23,018 nt of DNA from Candidatus Acetothermia bacterium (GTDB lineage: Bacteria; Bipolaricaulota; Bipolaricaulia; RBG-16-55-9; DRXL01). Of the stretch, positions 7,075 to 13,285 are shown piece by piece. A model generated the notes under the pieces. The model saw only the letters and a list, made by a program, of their open reading frames with translations. It was not told where the DNA came from and made no database searches. The DNA is taken from NCBI GenBank assembly GCA_028275205.1, contig JAPWVB010000007.1:1-23018 (forward strand). Reading direction: 5' to 3'. Numbering within the stretch: the stretch's first letter is position 1; each line of letters opens with the position of its first letter. Position numbers and translations under genes: made by a program.

Positions 7075-7222
7075 TGAGCTCCTCCTTTCCAAGCACGAGG
7101 AGGCCGGGGCGTTTCCACACCCGACCCACAACACCTAAAAATTTTTGGGTGTTCCGTGGTCTATCCACGGTACGGCTGCCACCCCATAGGGACTCCCGTT
7201 AGGGATAGCAGCTCGGAGAGCC
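7075..7222 (-). promoter_or_regulatory. Structured mRNA leader, candidate riboswitch with ribosome-site sequestration
   Basis: About 147 bases separate the predicted transcript start from the binding-protein ATG. In minus-strand order the leader can form: a three-way junction closed by 5-bp arms (7208-7212 with 7175-7179) holding two small hairpins; a 6-bp hairpin (7165-7170 with 7154-7159); a 6-bp-plus hairpin (7148-7153 with 7130-7135); a GGGTG/CGCCC hairpin; and a 6-bp hairpin pairing CCTCCT (complement of 7098-7103) with the AGGAGG ribosome site (complement of 7081-7086). I do not see cobalamin, TPP or FMN boxes. Control of translation by a ligand is an inference. Confidence 0.55.
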
Positions 7223-7228
7223 GACCGA

Positions 7229-7257
7229 ATTATAATAATCTTGACAAGACCTGTCAA
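7229..7257 (-). promoter_or_regulatory. Near-consensus sigma70 promoter of the importer operon
   Basis: On the minus strand TTGACA (complement of 7252-7257) and TATAAT (complement of 7229-7234) are separated by exactly 17 bases. Both boxes are perfect matches. The -35 box is half of an inverted repeat, CTTGACA...TGTCAAG (7240-7258), that also reads TTGACA on the plus strand. Confidence 0.88.
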
Positions 7258-7261
7258 GAGC

Positions 7262-7290
7262 TTGCCTGCTGAGAGAGTTTTTGCTAAGAT
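7262..7290 (+). promoter_or_regulatory. Promoter of tRNA-Ser(GCU)
   Basis: TTGCCT (7262-7267) and TAAGAT (7285-7290) are 17 bases apart, with the mature tRNA starting 14 bases further on. It is divergent from, and next to, the importer promoter. Confidence 0.7.
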
Positions 7291-7303
7291 TTTTGTGGTA
7301 CCC

Positions 7304-7397
7304 GGAGGGGTACTCAAGTGGTCGAAGAGGACGGATTGCTAATCCGTTGTAGGGGCTAAAACCTCTACCGTGGGTTCGAATCCCACCCCCTCCGCCA
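7304..7397 (+). tRNA. tRNA-Ser (anticodon GCU)
   Basis: The acceptor arm GGAGGGG pairs with CCCCTCC (7387-7393); the discriminator is G7394 and the CCA is encoded (7395-7397). The anticodon arm ACGGA-TTGCTAA-TCCGT gives GCT. A long variable arm and a TTCGAAT T-loop are present. Confidence 0.95.
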
Positions 7398-7439
7398 GCA
7401 GGCTTCGCCTGCACCGTGCACGCAGCGCTTTGCGCTGCG
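7398..7439 (+). repeat. Hairpin pair directly after tRNA-Ser(GCU)
   Basis: GCAGGC-ttc-GCCTGC (7398-7412) starts at the base after the CCA, and a second hairpin follows with 8-base arms CGCAGCGC (7421-7428) and GCGCTGCG (7432-7439) around TTT. The hairpins have the same style (TTC-type loops, zero gap to the tRNA) but different arms from copies A-F. Confidence 0.75.
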
Positions 7440-7465
7440 AAATCTTTCATAGGAGTGCTACAGCT

Positions 7466-7930
7466 GTGCAGGGCAACCTCCGAATATTTGCTCTTATAGG
7501 GTTTATCGCTGTTGGCGCTTTCGTACTCACTGGTTGTGAGCTCCTGTCGCCACCGCAGCCGCCGGTGCAGCCCAAGCCGCGCACCGACACGGTGGAGAAC
7601 GATCTAATACAATACAGCCGCACGGTGCTCACGCCCCTTCGGCCCGGCCAAGAGTTCACGGTCTCTGTCAAAGTCACAGCGAAAGCCGATCTGAGAGTCG
7701 TTCTCATCAGCGAGAGCCTGCCTGAGGGGTTCGAGCTTGCCGAGGGGTCGCAGCTCAAAGCAGCGCACCTGGGGCTTGCTGCCGGGGCGACGTTCGAGCA
7801 CAGCTACACCGTGCGAGCCAGCGCCAAGGCGGGATCGTTCACCATCACGGGCAACGCCATCGTAGCGACAAGTGCGGGAACGCAAGAGCCCTTGGTGTTG
7901 GAATCGCCCGTGCGGGTCCAGGCCCGCTAG
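7466..7930 (+). CDS. Lipoprotein with an Ig-like/DUF11-like domain
   Basis: I place the start at the GTG at 7466: AGGAG lies 10 bases upstream, and the signal sequence follows at once. The 154-residue product has a hydrophobic stretch and a lipobox LTGC (Cys at about residue 19), so it is probably a lipid-anchored surface protein. A proline-rich spacer precedes a beta-rich domain with alternating hydrophobics (FTVSVKVTAKADLRVVLISE, LPEGFELAEG, TITGNAIV), resembling the DUF11/Ig-like folds that often appear as cell-surface modules. It may be transcribed from the tRNA-Ser(GCU) promoter, since no separate promoter is evident in the 68-base gap. Confidence 0.75.
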   Translation: MQGNLRIFALIGFIAVGAFVLTGCELLSPPQPPVQPKPRTDTVENDLIQYSRTVLTPLRPGQEFTVSVKVTAKADLRVVLISESLPEGFELAEGSQLKAAHLGLAAGATFEHSYTVRASAKAGSFTITGNAIVATSAGTQEPLVLESPVRVQAR

Positions 7931-7935
7931 GGCAC

Positions 7936-7964
7936 TTGCAAGCTCGCCCACTACGCCATAAAAT
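7936..7964 (+). promoter_or_regulatory. Promoter of the tRNA-Arg(CCG)/tRNA-Ser(CGA) unit
   Basis: TTGCAA (7936-7941) and TAAAAT (7959-7964) are 17 bases apart, placing the transcript start near 7971. This is right before the hairpin element, which would therefore be part of the precursor tRNA. Confidence 0.68.
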
Positions 7965-7971
7965 TTTCTTG

Positions 7972-8041
7972 CCAGACTTCGTCTGGACTATTCGCCTTCG
8001 CCGGCCATTGGCTGGCGAAGATGCACGTCAAGCGAAGCTTG
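7972..8041 (-). repeat. RNA-gene-flanking hairpin element, copy B
   Basis: This copy is in reverse orientation to copy A: CCAGAC-ttc-GTCTGG (7972-7986), a central hairpin around ATT/CAT-type bases with arms CTTCGCCGGCC and GGCTGGCGAAG (one G-T pair), and CAAGC-gaa-GCTTG (8029-8041). Its last base is base 1 of tRNA-Arg(CCG). Confidence 0.88.
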
Positions 8042-8117
8042 CGCCCGTAGCTCAGTGGATCAGAGCGCTGGCCTCCGGAGCCAGAGGTCGCTGGTTCAAA
8101 TCCAGCCGGGCGTACCA
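8041..8117 (+). tRNA. tRNA-Arg (anticodon CCG)
   Basis: The acceptor arm GCGCCCG pairs with CGGGCGT; the discriminator is A and the CCA is encoded (8115-8117). The anticodon arm CTGGC-CTCCGGA-GCCAG gives CCG, and the T arm is GCTGG-TTCAAAT-CCAGC. Length 77. tRNA-Ser(CGA) follows after 6 bases, so the two are probably cotranscribed. Confidence 0.95.
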
Positions 8118-8123
8118 GTCCCT

Positions 8124-8213
8124 GGAGGGATGACCGAATTGGCTAAGGAGCCGGTCTCGAAAACCGGTACGGCCCACAAGGCCCTGGGGGTTCGAGTCCC
8201 CCTCCCTCCGCCA
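8124..8213 (+). tRNA. tRNA-Ser (anticodon CGA)
   Basis: The acceptor arm GGAGGGA pairs with TCCCTCC (8203-8209); the discriminator is G8210 and the tail CCA is encoded at 8211-8213. The anticodon arm CCGGT-CTCGAAA-ACCGG gives CGA, with a long variable arm. The CCA is also the first three bases of the CCAGAC hairpin of copy C. Confidence 0.95.
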
Positions 8214-8296
8214 GACTTCGTCTGGACTATTCGCCTTTGCCGGCCATTGGCCGGCGAAGATGCACGTCAAGCGAAGCTTGTCCAGGCGAAGCCTGG
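8211..8296 (-). repeat. RNA-gene-flanking hairpin element, copy C
   Basis: CCAGAC-ttc-GTCTGG starts at 8211 on the tRNA CCA. A central hairpin follows (GCCGGCC / GGCCGGC core), then CAAGC-gaa-GCTTG and CCAGGC-gaa-GCCTGG (ending 8296). On the minus strand it encodes the last 23 residues and the TAG stop of the MATE-like gene. Confidence 0.9.
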
Positions 8297-9600
8297 CGAT
8301 GCCCTAACCAGAGCATCTGCGCCAGACCCCCCAGCGTGAACGCTGCTTGCGCGACATATAGCCCTGTGACTTGCCCCCACAGGACTCCCGCCCCTAAGAT
8401 CGCGCTGCTGGTGACAAGCGAAAGGGCCATCGCTTCGGTGACCCCGCGCGTCCTTCGAAAATAGACTAACGACCCTTGATACCAACTCTGAAAGACGCTG
8501 AACGCCGGCAAAAGCAGCGCGAACCACAAGCTCGTCTGCGCCAGCTTAGCTAACGATGGGGGCAGCCCGGACAATCCCTCAAACCACAAGCTCGCGAGAG
8601 GCGTCGCCGCGATGAGCAAGAGGATCGCCGTCAGCACGAGCGCGAGAATCTGCGCAAAGCGCCGCAAGCTCTCTTCTGCCCTTGGCTCGCCCAGCAGCGC
8701 CACGACGACTTCGTTGTAGGCAATCCCGGTGCTGCGCAGCAGAAAGAGCAGCCCCGACACCACCGGCCAGACGGCTAAAGACTCCAACGCCCCCGGCATC
8801 CGGCTGAGGGCCGCGCTCCCGATCGGCTGCACCAACAGCATCAAGAGAGACGTCAGCGCCAACGGAATATAAAAGCGCAAGAATGAGCGCAGCGTGAGCG
8901 GGTCCCCCTCAGGCGCGATCTGTCGCAGTCTCTGTAAGAGCGGGCGCACGCGCAGCCCAACAAAGAGCGCCTCGCTCATCACGCCCGTCGAGACCGCCGC
9001 AGTCGCCACGACGATCCCCGGCACCGTTCCCATCAGATATCCAATCGCAAGCACAGCAATATTCGCACTCAGTCGCACCACCGTGCCCACTCCTACGGCG
9101 TTGGAGTGCCCGAAGCGAATCAAAACCCCTTGATGAAATCTTCTATACGCGATAGACCACGTCCAGGGGGTCATGATCATGAATCCCCAGCGGGCCGGCT
9201 CGATGATCTCCTTGGGAGCCCCAATGAGCGTGCCGAAGACAAAATCATATAACGGTGTAAAAGCGATCGCGACGTGCAGCGCCGTGAGCGAAGCCCCGGC
9301 CTGCATCATGAAGCGCCGCACTTTGAGATACGAGTCCCAGTCTCTGCTGAGGGCCGTCGAAGCCGCCAACAGCATAATAATGGGCGACTCGATGATCATC
9401 GAGAGCGCGAAGACCACACCATACGCAGCCAAGTTAATCTGGGGATCGGCGAGCCGAGAGACGACGGCGCTCACCGCGGGAAGCTCTAACCCCATGAGCA
9501 TCCAGCTTGCGGCTAACGGCCACCACGCGCGAAAGATCCGACGCAACGACAGCGGAGCTTGGCTGACCGCCGGCGCTGTTGCGACTCCCGTGTCTTGCAT
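8227..9600 (-). CDS. MATE-like (MOP superfamily) multispanning transporter
   Basis: This 457-residue protein has about 12 hydrophobic helices, two related halves and short loops, as in MOP-superfamily exporters (MATE, flippase and ANKH-like proteins). Recognisable parts are PLAASWMLMGLELPAVSAVV at the N-terminus, the YRRFHQGVLIRFGHSNAVG segment and FQSWYQGSLVYFRRTR in the second half. The substrate is unknown; drug, lipid-linked or small anion export are all possible. The last 23 residues and the stop are encoded by hairpin element copy C, so the tail is not native to the family. There is no ribosome site; a -10-like TAATAT ends 6 bases before the ATG, so the mRNA may be leaderless. Confidence 0.82.
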   Translation of the reverse strand: MQDTGVATAPAVSQAPLSLRRIFRAWWPLAASWMLMGLELPAVSAVVSRLADPQINLAAYGVVFALSMIIESPIIMLLAASTALSRDWDSYLKVRRFMMQAGASLTALHVAIAFTPLYDFVFGTLIGAPKEIIEPARWGFMIMTPWTWSIAYRRFHQGVLIRFGHSNAVGVGTVVRLSANIAVLAIGYLMGTVPGIVVATAAVSTGVMSEALFVGLRVRPLLQRLRQIAPEGDPLTLRSFLRFYIPLALTSLLMLLVQPIGSAALSRMPGALESLAVWPVVSGLLFLLRSTGIAYNEVVVALLGEPRAEESLRRFAQILALVLTAILLLIAATPLASLWFEGLSGLPPSLAKLAQTSLWFALLLPAFSVFQSWYQGSLVYFRRTRGVTEAMALSLVTSSAILGAGVLWGQVTGLYVAQAAFTLGGLAQMLWLGHRQASPGQASLDVHLRRPMAGKGE

Positions 9601-9638
9601 AGCGTTATATTAACCCACAGAGAGTCGAGAGAGCAATG

Positions 9639-9667
9639 TTGACGACGGTTCACGGTGTTGCTACAAT
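9639..9667 (+). promoter_or_regulatory. Promoter of tRNA-Arg(GCG)
   Basis: TTGACG (9639-9644) and TACAAT (9662-9667) are 17 bases apart, with a start predicted near 9674. The precursor would carry about 70 bases, including hairpin element copy D, before the mature tRNA. It probably also drives the downstream acetyltransferase and acyltransferase genes. Confidence 0.78.
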
Positions 9668-9688
9668 TAAGTTGTCACTGATCTTGTT

Positions 9689-9747
9689 CTAGACTGTTCG
9701 CCTTCGCCAACCGTAGGTTGGCGAAGATGAATGTCGAGCGAAGCTCG
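9689..9747 (-). repeat. RNA-gene-flanking hairpin element, copy D
   Basis: The first hairpin is worn down (TTCTAGACTG remains). The central hairpin has 11-base arms CTTCGCCAACC (9702-9712) and GGTTGGCGAAG (9716-9726), and CGAGC-gaa-GCTCG ends at 9747, which is base 1 of tRNA-Arg(GCG). Compensating changes (CAAGC to CGAGC with GCTTG to GCTCG; CAGCC to CAACC with GGCTG to GGTTG) show that pairing is kept. Confidence 0.88.
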
Positions 9748-9823
9748 CGCCCGTAGCTCAGGGGATCAGAGCGCTGGCCTGCGGAGCCAGAGGTCGGAGG
9801 TTCAAGTCCTCCCGGGCGTACCA
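9747..9823 (+). tRNA. tRNA-Arg (anticodon GCG)
   Basis: The acceptor arm GCGCCCG pairs with CGGGCGT; the discriminator is A and the CCA is encoded (9821-9823). The anticodon arm CTGGC-CTGCGGA-GCCAG gives GCG, and the T arm is GGAGG-TTCAAGT-CCTCC. Most bacteria read CGU/CGC/CGA with an ACG anticodon edited to inosine, so GCG is unusual. The next gene starts 6 bases after the CCA. Confidence 0.95.
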
Positions 9824-9829
9824 ATTCCT

Positions 9830-10789
9830 ATGAATTTTTATATTCGCGAGTTTGCTCCTCACGACTACGTTTCCATTGCTGATATTGGCAACGCGATCTA
9901 CCCCGACTATCGCTACAGCCCCGAAGAGATCCGCTACGACGACGAGCACTTCGACAAAACAAAATATCTCTTCAAGCGCTACGTCGCCGAAGTCAGCGGG
10001 CGCATCGTGGGCTACGCCGAATATCACCACATGCCCAATATGTTCCATCCCCAAAAGTTTTGGATCTGGGTCGGCGTGCACCCAGAGTTTCAAAAGCAAG
10101 GCATCGGCCGGGCACTCTATGAGAAGATCATAAGCGACCTACGCGCCCTCAACGCCGTGCGCGCCCTCACCAGCGCCCGCGAAGATTACCCCCGCAGCAT
10201 AGCTTTCTTACAGAAGAACGGCTTCACCGAGACGATGCGCACCTGGGAGTCACGCCTACCCGTAGCGACGTTCGACCTCAAGAAATTTGCGCACTATCTC
10301 GAGAGATTTTCAGCCTACGGCTTCACGATCACTACGCTTGCCGACGAGCTCAAGCGCGACCCCAACTGCCTCAAGAAACTCTACGAGCTTTACGAGCTCA
10401 TCATGGAGGACGTCCCACACCCCGATCAGCACACGCCCGTGGATTTTGAACACTTCTTGCGCTACAGCATCGAGCATCCCGACGCCATCGCCGAGGGGTA
10501 CTTCATCGCCAAGGACGGCGAAAAATACATCGGGCTGAGCAACTTGCGCAAGAGCCAAGACGAGCCCAAAGACTTATATCAAGGGCTGACGGGAGTGCGC
10601 CGCGAATATCGCGGGAAGGGCGTGGCGATGGCGCTCAAGCTCAAGACGATCGAGTACGCCCAGCGCCACGGCTACGCAGTCATCAAAACTTGGAACGAGA
10701 GCAACAACGTAGGGATGCTTGCGATCAACGAGAAGCTGGGCTTTGTGCGCCAGCCGGCGTGGGTGACGTTCGCCAAGGAGTTCTCATGA
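9830..10789 (+). CDS. Double GNAT-domain N-acetyltransferase
   Basis: This 319-residue cytoplasmic protein has two GNAT folds. Domain 1 (about residues 1-150) has the acetyl-CoA loop as VGVHPEFQKQGIGRALYEKI; domain 2 (about 160-319) has GVRREYRGKGVAMALKLKTI followed by KTWNESNNVGMLAINEKLGF. This tandem layout resembles mycothiol-synthase-like and antibiotic/amine acetyltransferases; the substrate is unknown. The start at 9830 is only 6 bases after the CCA of tRNA-Arg(GCG), with no ribosome site, so the mRNA probably arises from a tRNA-mRNA cotranscript. The stop overlaps the next start (ATGA). Confidence 0.85.
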   Translation: MNFYIREFAPHDYVSIADIGNAIYPDYRYSPEEIRYDDEHFDKTKYLFKRYVAEVSGRIVGYAEYHHMPNMFHPQKFWIWVGVHPEFQKQGIGRALYEKIISDLRALNAVRALTSAREDYPRSIAFLQKNGFTETMRTWESRLPVATFDLKKFAHYLERFSAYGFTITTLADELKRDPNCLKKLYELYELIMEDVPHPDQHTPVDFEHFLRYSIEHPDAIAEGYFIAKDGEKYIGLSNLRKSQDEPKDLYQGLTGVRREYRGKGVAMALKLKTIEYAQRHGYAVIKTWNESNNVGMLAINEKLGFVRQPAWVTFAKEFS

Positions 10790-11886
10790 CGCTCAAGGAG
10801 ACGGCGCTGCCGGTGTTGGAGCTAGAGGGCTCGCCCTACGAGCAAGGGCTGGCCCACGGCCGCTTCGCTCGCGAGCTGATCGCGCAGAACTTAAAGATCT
10901 ATTTTTATCGCTTCGAGCGCGAGACCAAGCTTCCCAAGGCCGAAGTCTTGCGTCGTGCCGGGCTCTACCTGCGCGTGATCGAACAGTGTGCTCCCCAGTA
11001 CGCCGAGGCGATGCGCGGCGTCGCCGAGGGCGCTCGTATAGAACTTCTAGAGATCGCGGCGCTCAACGCGCGCTACGAGCTGATCTACAGCGAGGAGACC
11101 CGCAAGGCCCTCGAGCACTCCGACGGCTGCACAAGCTTCGTACTGCTCCCTAGCAAGACCGCCAATGGGCATTTAATAGTCGGCGAGAACTGGGACTGGA
11201 TCCCCGATATTCGGGGTCTGATCTTAAAGATCCGCGAGCCGGGAGTGCCCGAAATTCTGTGCTTCACCGAGGCGGGGATTGTGGGGGGCAAGATTGGGCT
11301 TAACGCCGCAGGCTTGGGGCTCGCTATTAACGGCCTGAACTCGGAGAAAGACAATTGGACACTGCTTGCTAAGCCCTTCCACGTGCGGTGCTGGGAGATC
11401 CTGCGCTGCCCGGATTTCGAGCAAGCCCTTCGAGCCGTCACCGAAGGCGAGCGCAGCGTCTCCGCGAATTTTCTCATCGCCCAAGCGCCCGATAGGGCTC
11501 TCGACCTCGAAACTGCCCCCACGGGGGTGAGCAGACTGCTCCCGCGCGACGGCTGGTTGGCGCACACCAATCACTTTATAGATTTGCGTTCCGCGGGGCT
11601 GACCCGAAATATTCATACTTCTAAGCGCCCAAGCACCGAGCAGCGGCTGGCCCGCGTGCAACATCTACTCCGTACAAGCTCTCAGCTCAGCTTGGAAAAA
11701 GCCTCAGAAATCTTGCGCGACCACGACGACTACCCCTACTCGATCTGTCGCCATCCCGACGAGAAGTTCCCCCCGGAAGAACGCTATCAGAGCGTCGTCT
11801 CGGTCGTGATGGATCTCACAGAGAAGACTTTTGCTATCGCGAGTGGGCCGCCGTGCCAGCATGAGTATAGAACGCTGAAGCTTTAA
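10786..11886 (+). CDS. C45-family (acyl-CoA:6-APA acyltransferase-like) NTN hydrolase
   Basis: This 366-residue protein has a likely nucleophile Cys115 in the motif SDGCTSF, preceded by an ALNARYELIY segment and followed by GHLIVGENWDW. These match the peptidase C45/AAT-like group, whose members self-cleave before the Cys and then transfer or remove acyl groups on amines. The N-terminal SPYEQGLAHGR is also typical. The substrate is unknown; choloylglycine-hydrolase-like activity is a distant alternative. It is translationally coupled to the GNAT gene through an ATGA overlap, and its stop overlaps the stop of the convergent HDAC-like gene, suggesting a local acyl/acetyl-amine chemistry set. 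Confidence 0.83.
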   Translation: MTLKETALPVLELEGSPYEQGLAHGRFARELIAQNLKIYFYRFERETKLPKAEVLRRAGLYLRVIEQCAPQYAEAMRGVAEGARIELLEIAALNARYELIYSEETRKALEHSDGCTSFVLLPSKTANGHLIVGENWDWIPDIRGLILKIREPGVPEILCFTEAGIVGGKIGLNAAGLGLAINGLNSEKDNWTLLAKPFHVRCWEILRCPDFEQALRAVTEGERSVSANFLIAQAPDRALDLETAPTGVSRLLPRDGWLAHTNHFIDLRSAGLTRNIHTSKRPSTEQRLARVQHLLRTSSQLSLEKASEILRDHDDYPYSICRHPDEKFPPEERYQSVVSVVMDLTEKTFAIASGPPCQHEYRTLKL

Positions 11887-12707
11887 GAGCCAAGCCCCTT
11901 CAGCAGCGCGTGAATGTTCCTCCCTAAATCTTCGACGCAGTAACCGCCTTCAAGCACTCCAAACATCGGAAGACCAAGCTTCTTCAGACGTTCCCCAATT
12001 CTGAAATACCCCTCCGTCGTCAGCCCTAGTGACGCTAACGGGTCTTTGTAGTACGTGTCGAACCCCGCTGAGATAGCAATCTGTTCTACCCCGTTCAGAT
12101 CTATCGCTTTGAGCGCATCGTCGAGCGTCTGGAGATAGACTTTGTCCCCGCAGTCGAAGGGCAACGGGTAGTTATAGCAATTCTGCTCCGATCTCAAGCC
12201 CGTCCCCGGATAGTTGGGGAAGCTGTGCAGCGAGAGATAAATCACTTGGGGATCGCCGAGAAAGATCGCCTGCGTGCCGTCGCCGTGATGGCCGTCTATG
12301 TCGACGATCAGAGTCTTTTTGCCCGACGCCCGCACCGCGATCGCAATGTTGTTGAAGTAGCAGAACCCGGCGACGCGCTCGCGCGCCGCATGATGCCCCG
12401 GCGGGCGCATGAGCGAAAAGCCGTTCACTCTCATGGCTTGGATCGCCGCGCCTGCCGAGAGCGCCGCGTACTCAAAGATATTGGGATATCTTGGGGAATC
12501 AGGATCATAGAAGCGCAGCTTCTTCACATCTTGGAGGTGGCGCTCCGAGTGAGCGCGCAAGAGATCTTCTTCAGCAGCGGGCTCGGCTAATACAAATTCA
12601 TAGCCCTGGGCGCTTAAGAACTCATACGCTCGCTTGAGTCGTTCGGGACTTTCGGGATGCCCTGGGGCTCCGTACTCCAAGCACTTAGGGTGCCAGATGA
12701 TCTTCAT
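11883..12707 (-). CDS. HDAC/AcuC-family deacetylase
   Basis: This 274-residue zinc hydrolase of the histone deacetylase superfamily has HPESPERL at residues 17-24, the paired histidines in RPPGHH (105-106), zinc ligands Asp138 and His140 in DIDGHHGDGT and Asp217 in SAGFD, and a LEGGY ending motif. It probably removes acetyl groups from protein lysines or from acetylated polyamines; AcuC-type or acetylpolyamine amidohydrolase activity cannot be told apart here. It is convergent with the acyltransferase (stops overlap). A TATAAT box ends 8 bases before the ATG and there is no AGGAGG, so the mRNA is probably leaderless. Confidence 0.92.
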   Translation of the reverse strand: MKIIWHPKCLEYGAPGHPESPERLKRAYEFLSAQGYEFVLAEPAAEEDLLRAHSERHLQDVKKLRFYDPDSPRYPNIFEYAALSAGAAIQAMRVNGFSLMRPPGHHAARERVAGFCYFNNIAIAVRASGKKTLIVDIDGHHGDGTQAIFLGDPQVIYLSLHSFPNYPGTGLRSEQNCYNYPLPFDCGDKVYLQTLDDALKAIDLNGVEQIAISAGFDTYYKDPLASLGLTTEGYFRIGERLKKLGLPMFGVLEGGYCVEDLGRNIHALLKGLGS

Positions 12708-12715
12708 CGTCCGCC

Positions 12716-12721
12716 ATTATA
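12716..12721 (-). promoter_or_regulatory. -10 box of the HDAC-like gene
   Basis: A perfect TATAAT on the minus strand ends 8 bases before the ATG at 12707. A partial -35 (CTGCAA) lies 18 bases upstream, within the end of mscL. The transcript start would fall at or next to the ATG. Confidence 0.6.
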
Positions 12722-12733
12722 CCCATTCTCACA

Positions 12734-13174
12734 TCACGCTTGCAGGTCGGAAGTGCAATAGGGGCAGCGCGTCGCCCGCAGCGAGATGACCGAAAGACAA
12801 TACGGGCACTCTTTCGTGGTCGGGGCTGCGGGCGCCGGCTCAGGCTGACGCCTCAGCCGATTGACTTGTCGAACGAGCAAGAAGACCGCGAAGGCGACGA
12901 TCACAAAGTCGAGCACGGTATTGAGAAAGACGCCATAGTTGATCGTCGCCGCACCGGCGGCCTTGGCCTCGGCCAACGACGCATAGGGCTTCCCCGAGAG
13001 ATTGATGAACAAATCCGAGAAGTCTACCCCTCCCAAGAGCAAGCCGATGGGCGGCATGAGAATATCGTTGACAAAAGAACTAACGATCTTGCCGAAGGCC
13101 GCACCGATGATGATCCCGATGGCCATGTCCAAGACGTTGCCGCGCATCGCAAACTCTTTGAACTCTCTCCACAT
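12734..13174 (-). CDS. mscL: Large-conductance mechanosensitive channel MscL with C-terminal zinc ribbon
   Basis: This 146-residue inner-membrane channel protects the cell from osmotic bursting. The start at 13174 has AGGAGG 8 bases upstream. FKEFAMRGNVLDMAIGIIIGAAFGKIVSSFVNDILMPPIG (given here in parts: FKEFAMRGNVLDMAIG, then AAFGKIVSSFVNDILMPP) is the classic first helix; the second helix is about residues 80-101. The C-terminus carries two CPYC pairs (Cys123/126 and Cys137/140), a zinc-ribbon-like module seen in some but not all MscL proteins. The same frame remains open upstream across the tRNA and repeat, which is not coding. Confidence 0.96.
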   Translation of the reverse strand: MWREFKEFAMRGNVLDMAIGIIIGAAFGKIVSSFVNDILMPPIGLLLGGVDFSDLFINLSGKPYASLAEAKAAGAATINYGVFLNTVLDFVIVAFAVFLLVRQVNRLRRQPEPAPAAPTTKECPYCLSVISLRATRCPYCTSDLQA

Positions 13175-13198
13175 AAAGCTTGCCTCCTTCATGCTTTG

Positions 13199-13228
13199 AG
13201 TGTAGAACAAGCGCGAAATGTCTGTCAA
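13199..13228 (-). promoter_or_regulatory. Promoter of mscL
   Basis: TTGACA (complement of 13223-13228) and TACACT (complement of 13199-13204) are 18 bases apart, with the transcript start near 13192 and the ATG at 13174. Confidence 0.75.
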
Positions 13229-13240
13229 ATAGCAAATCCA

Positions 13241-13269
13241 TTGACAGGGAGCAGATTTTGCGATAGACT
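13241..13269 (+). promoter_or_regulatory. Promoter of the tRNA-Ser(GGA)/SRP RNA unit
   Basis: TTGACA (13241-13246) and TAGACT (13264-13269) are 17 bases apart, 16 bases before the tRNA. It is divergent from the mscL promoter. I see no other promoter before the SRP RNA or the aminotransferase gene. Confidence 0.8.
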
Positions 13270-13285
13270 TTAGTCGTCGAAGTTC

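Noticed and set aside
7075..7222. Cobalamin riboswitch before the importer operon
   Set aside because: The conserved B12-box and core sequences are not visible; the leader is reported only as an unclassified structured region.
8055..8339. Frames across the tRNA-Arg/tRNA-Ser pair
   Set aside because: They translate tRNA and repeat sequence and have no ribosome site.
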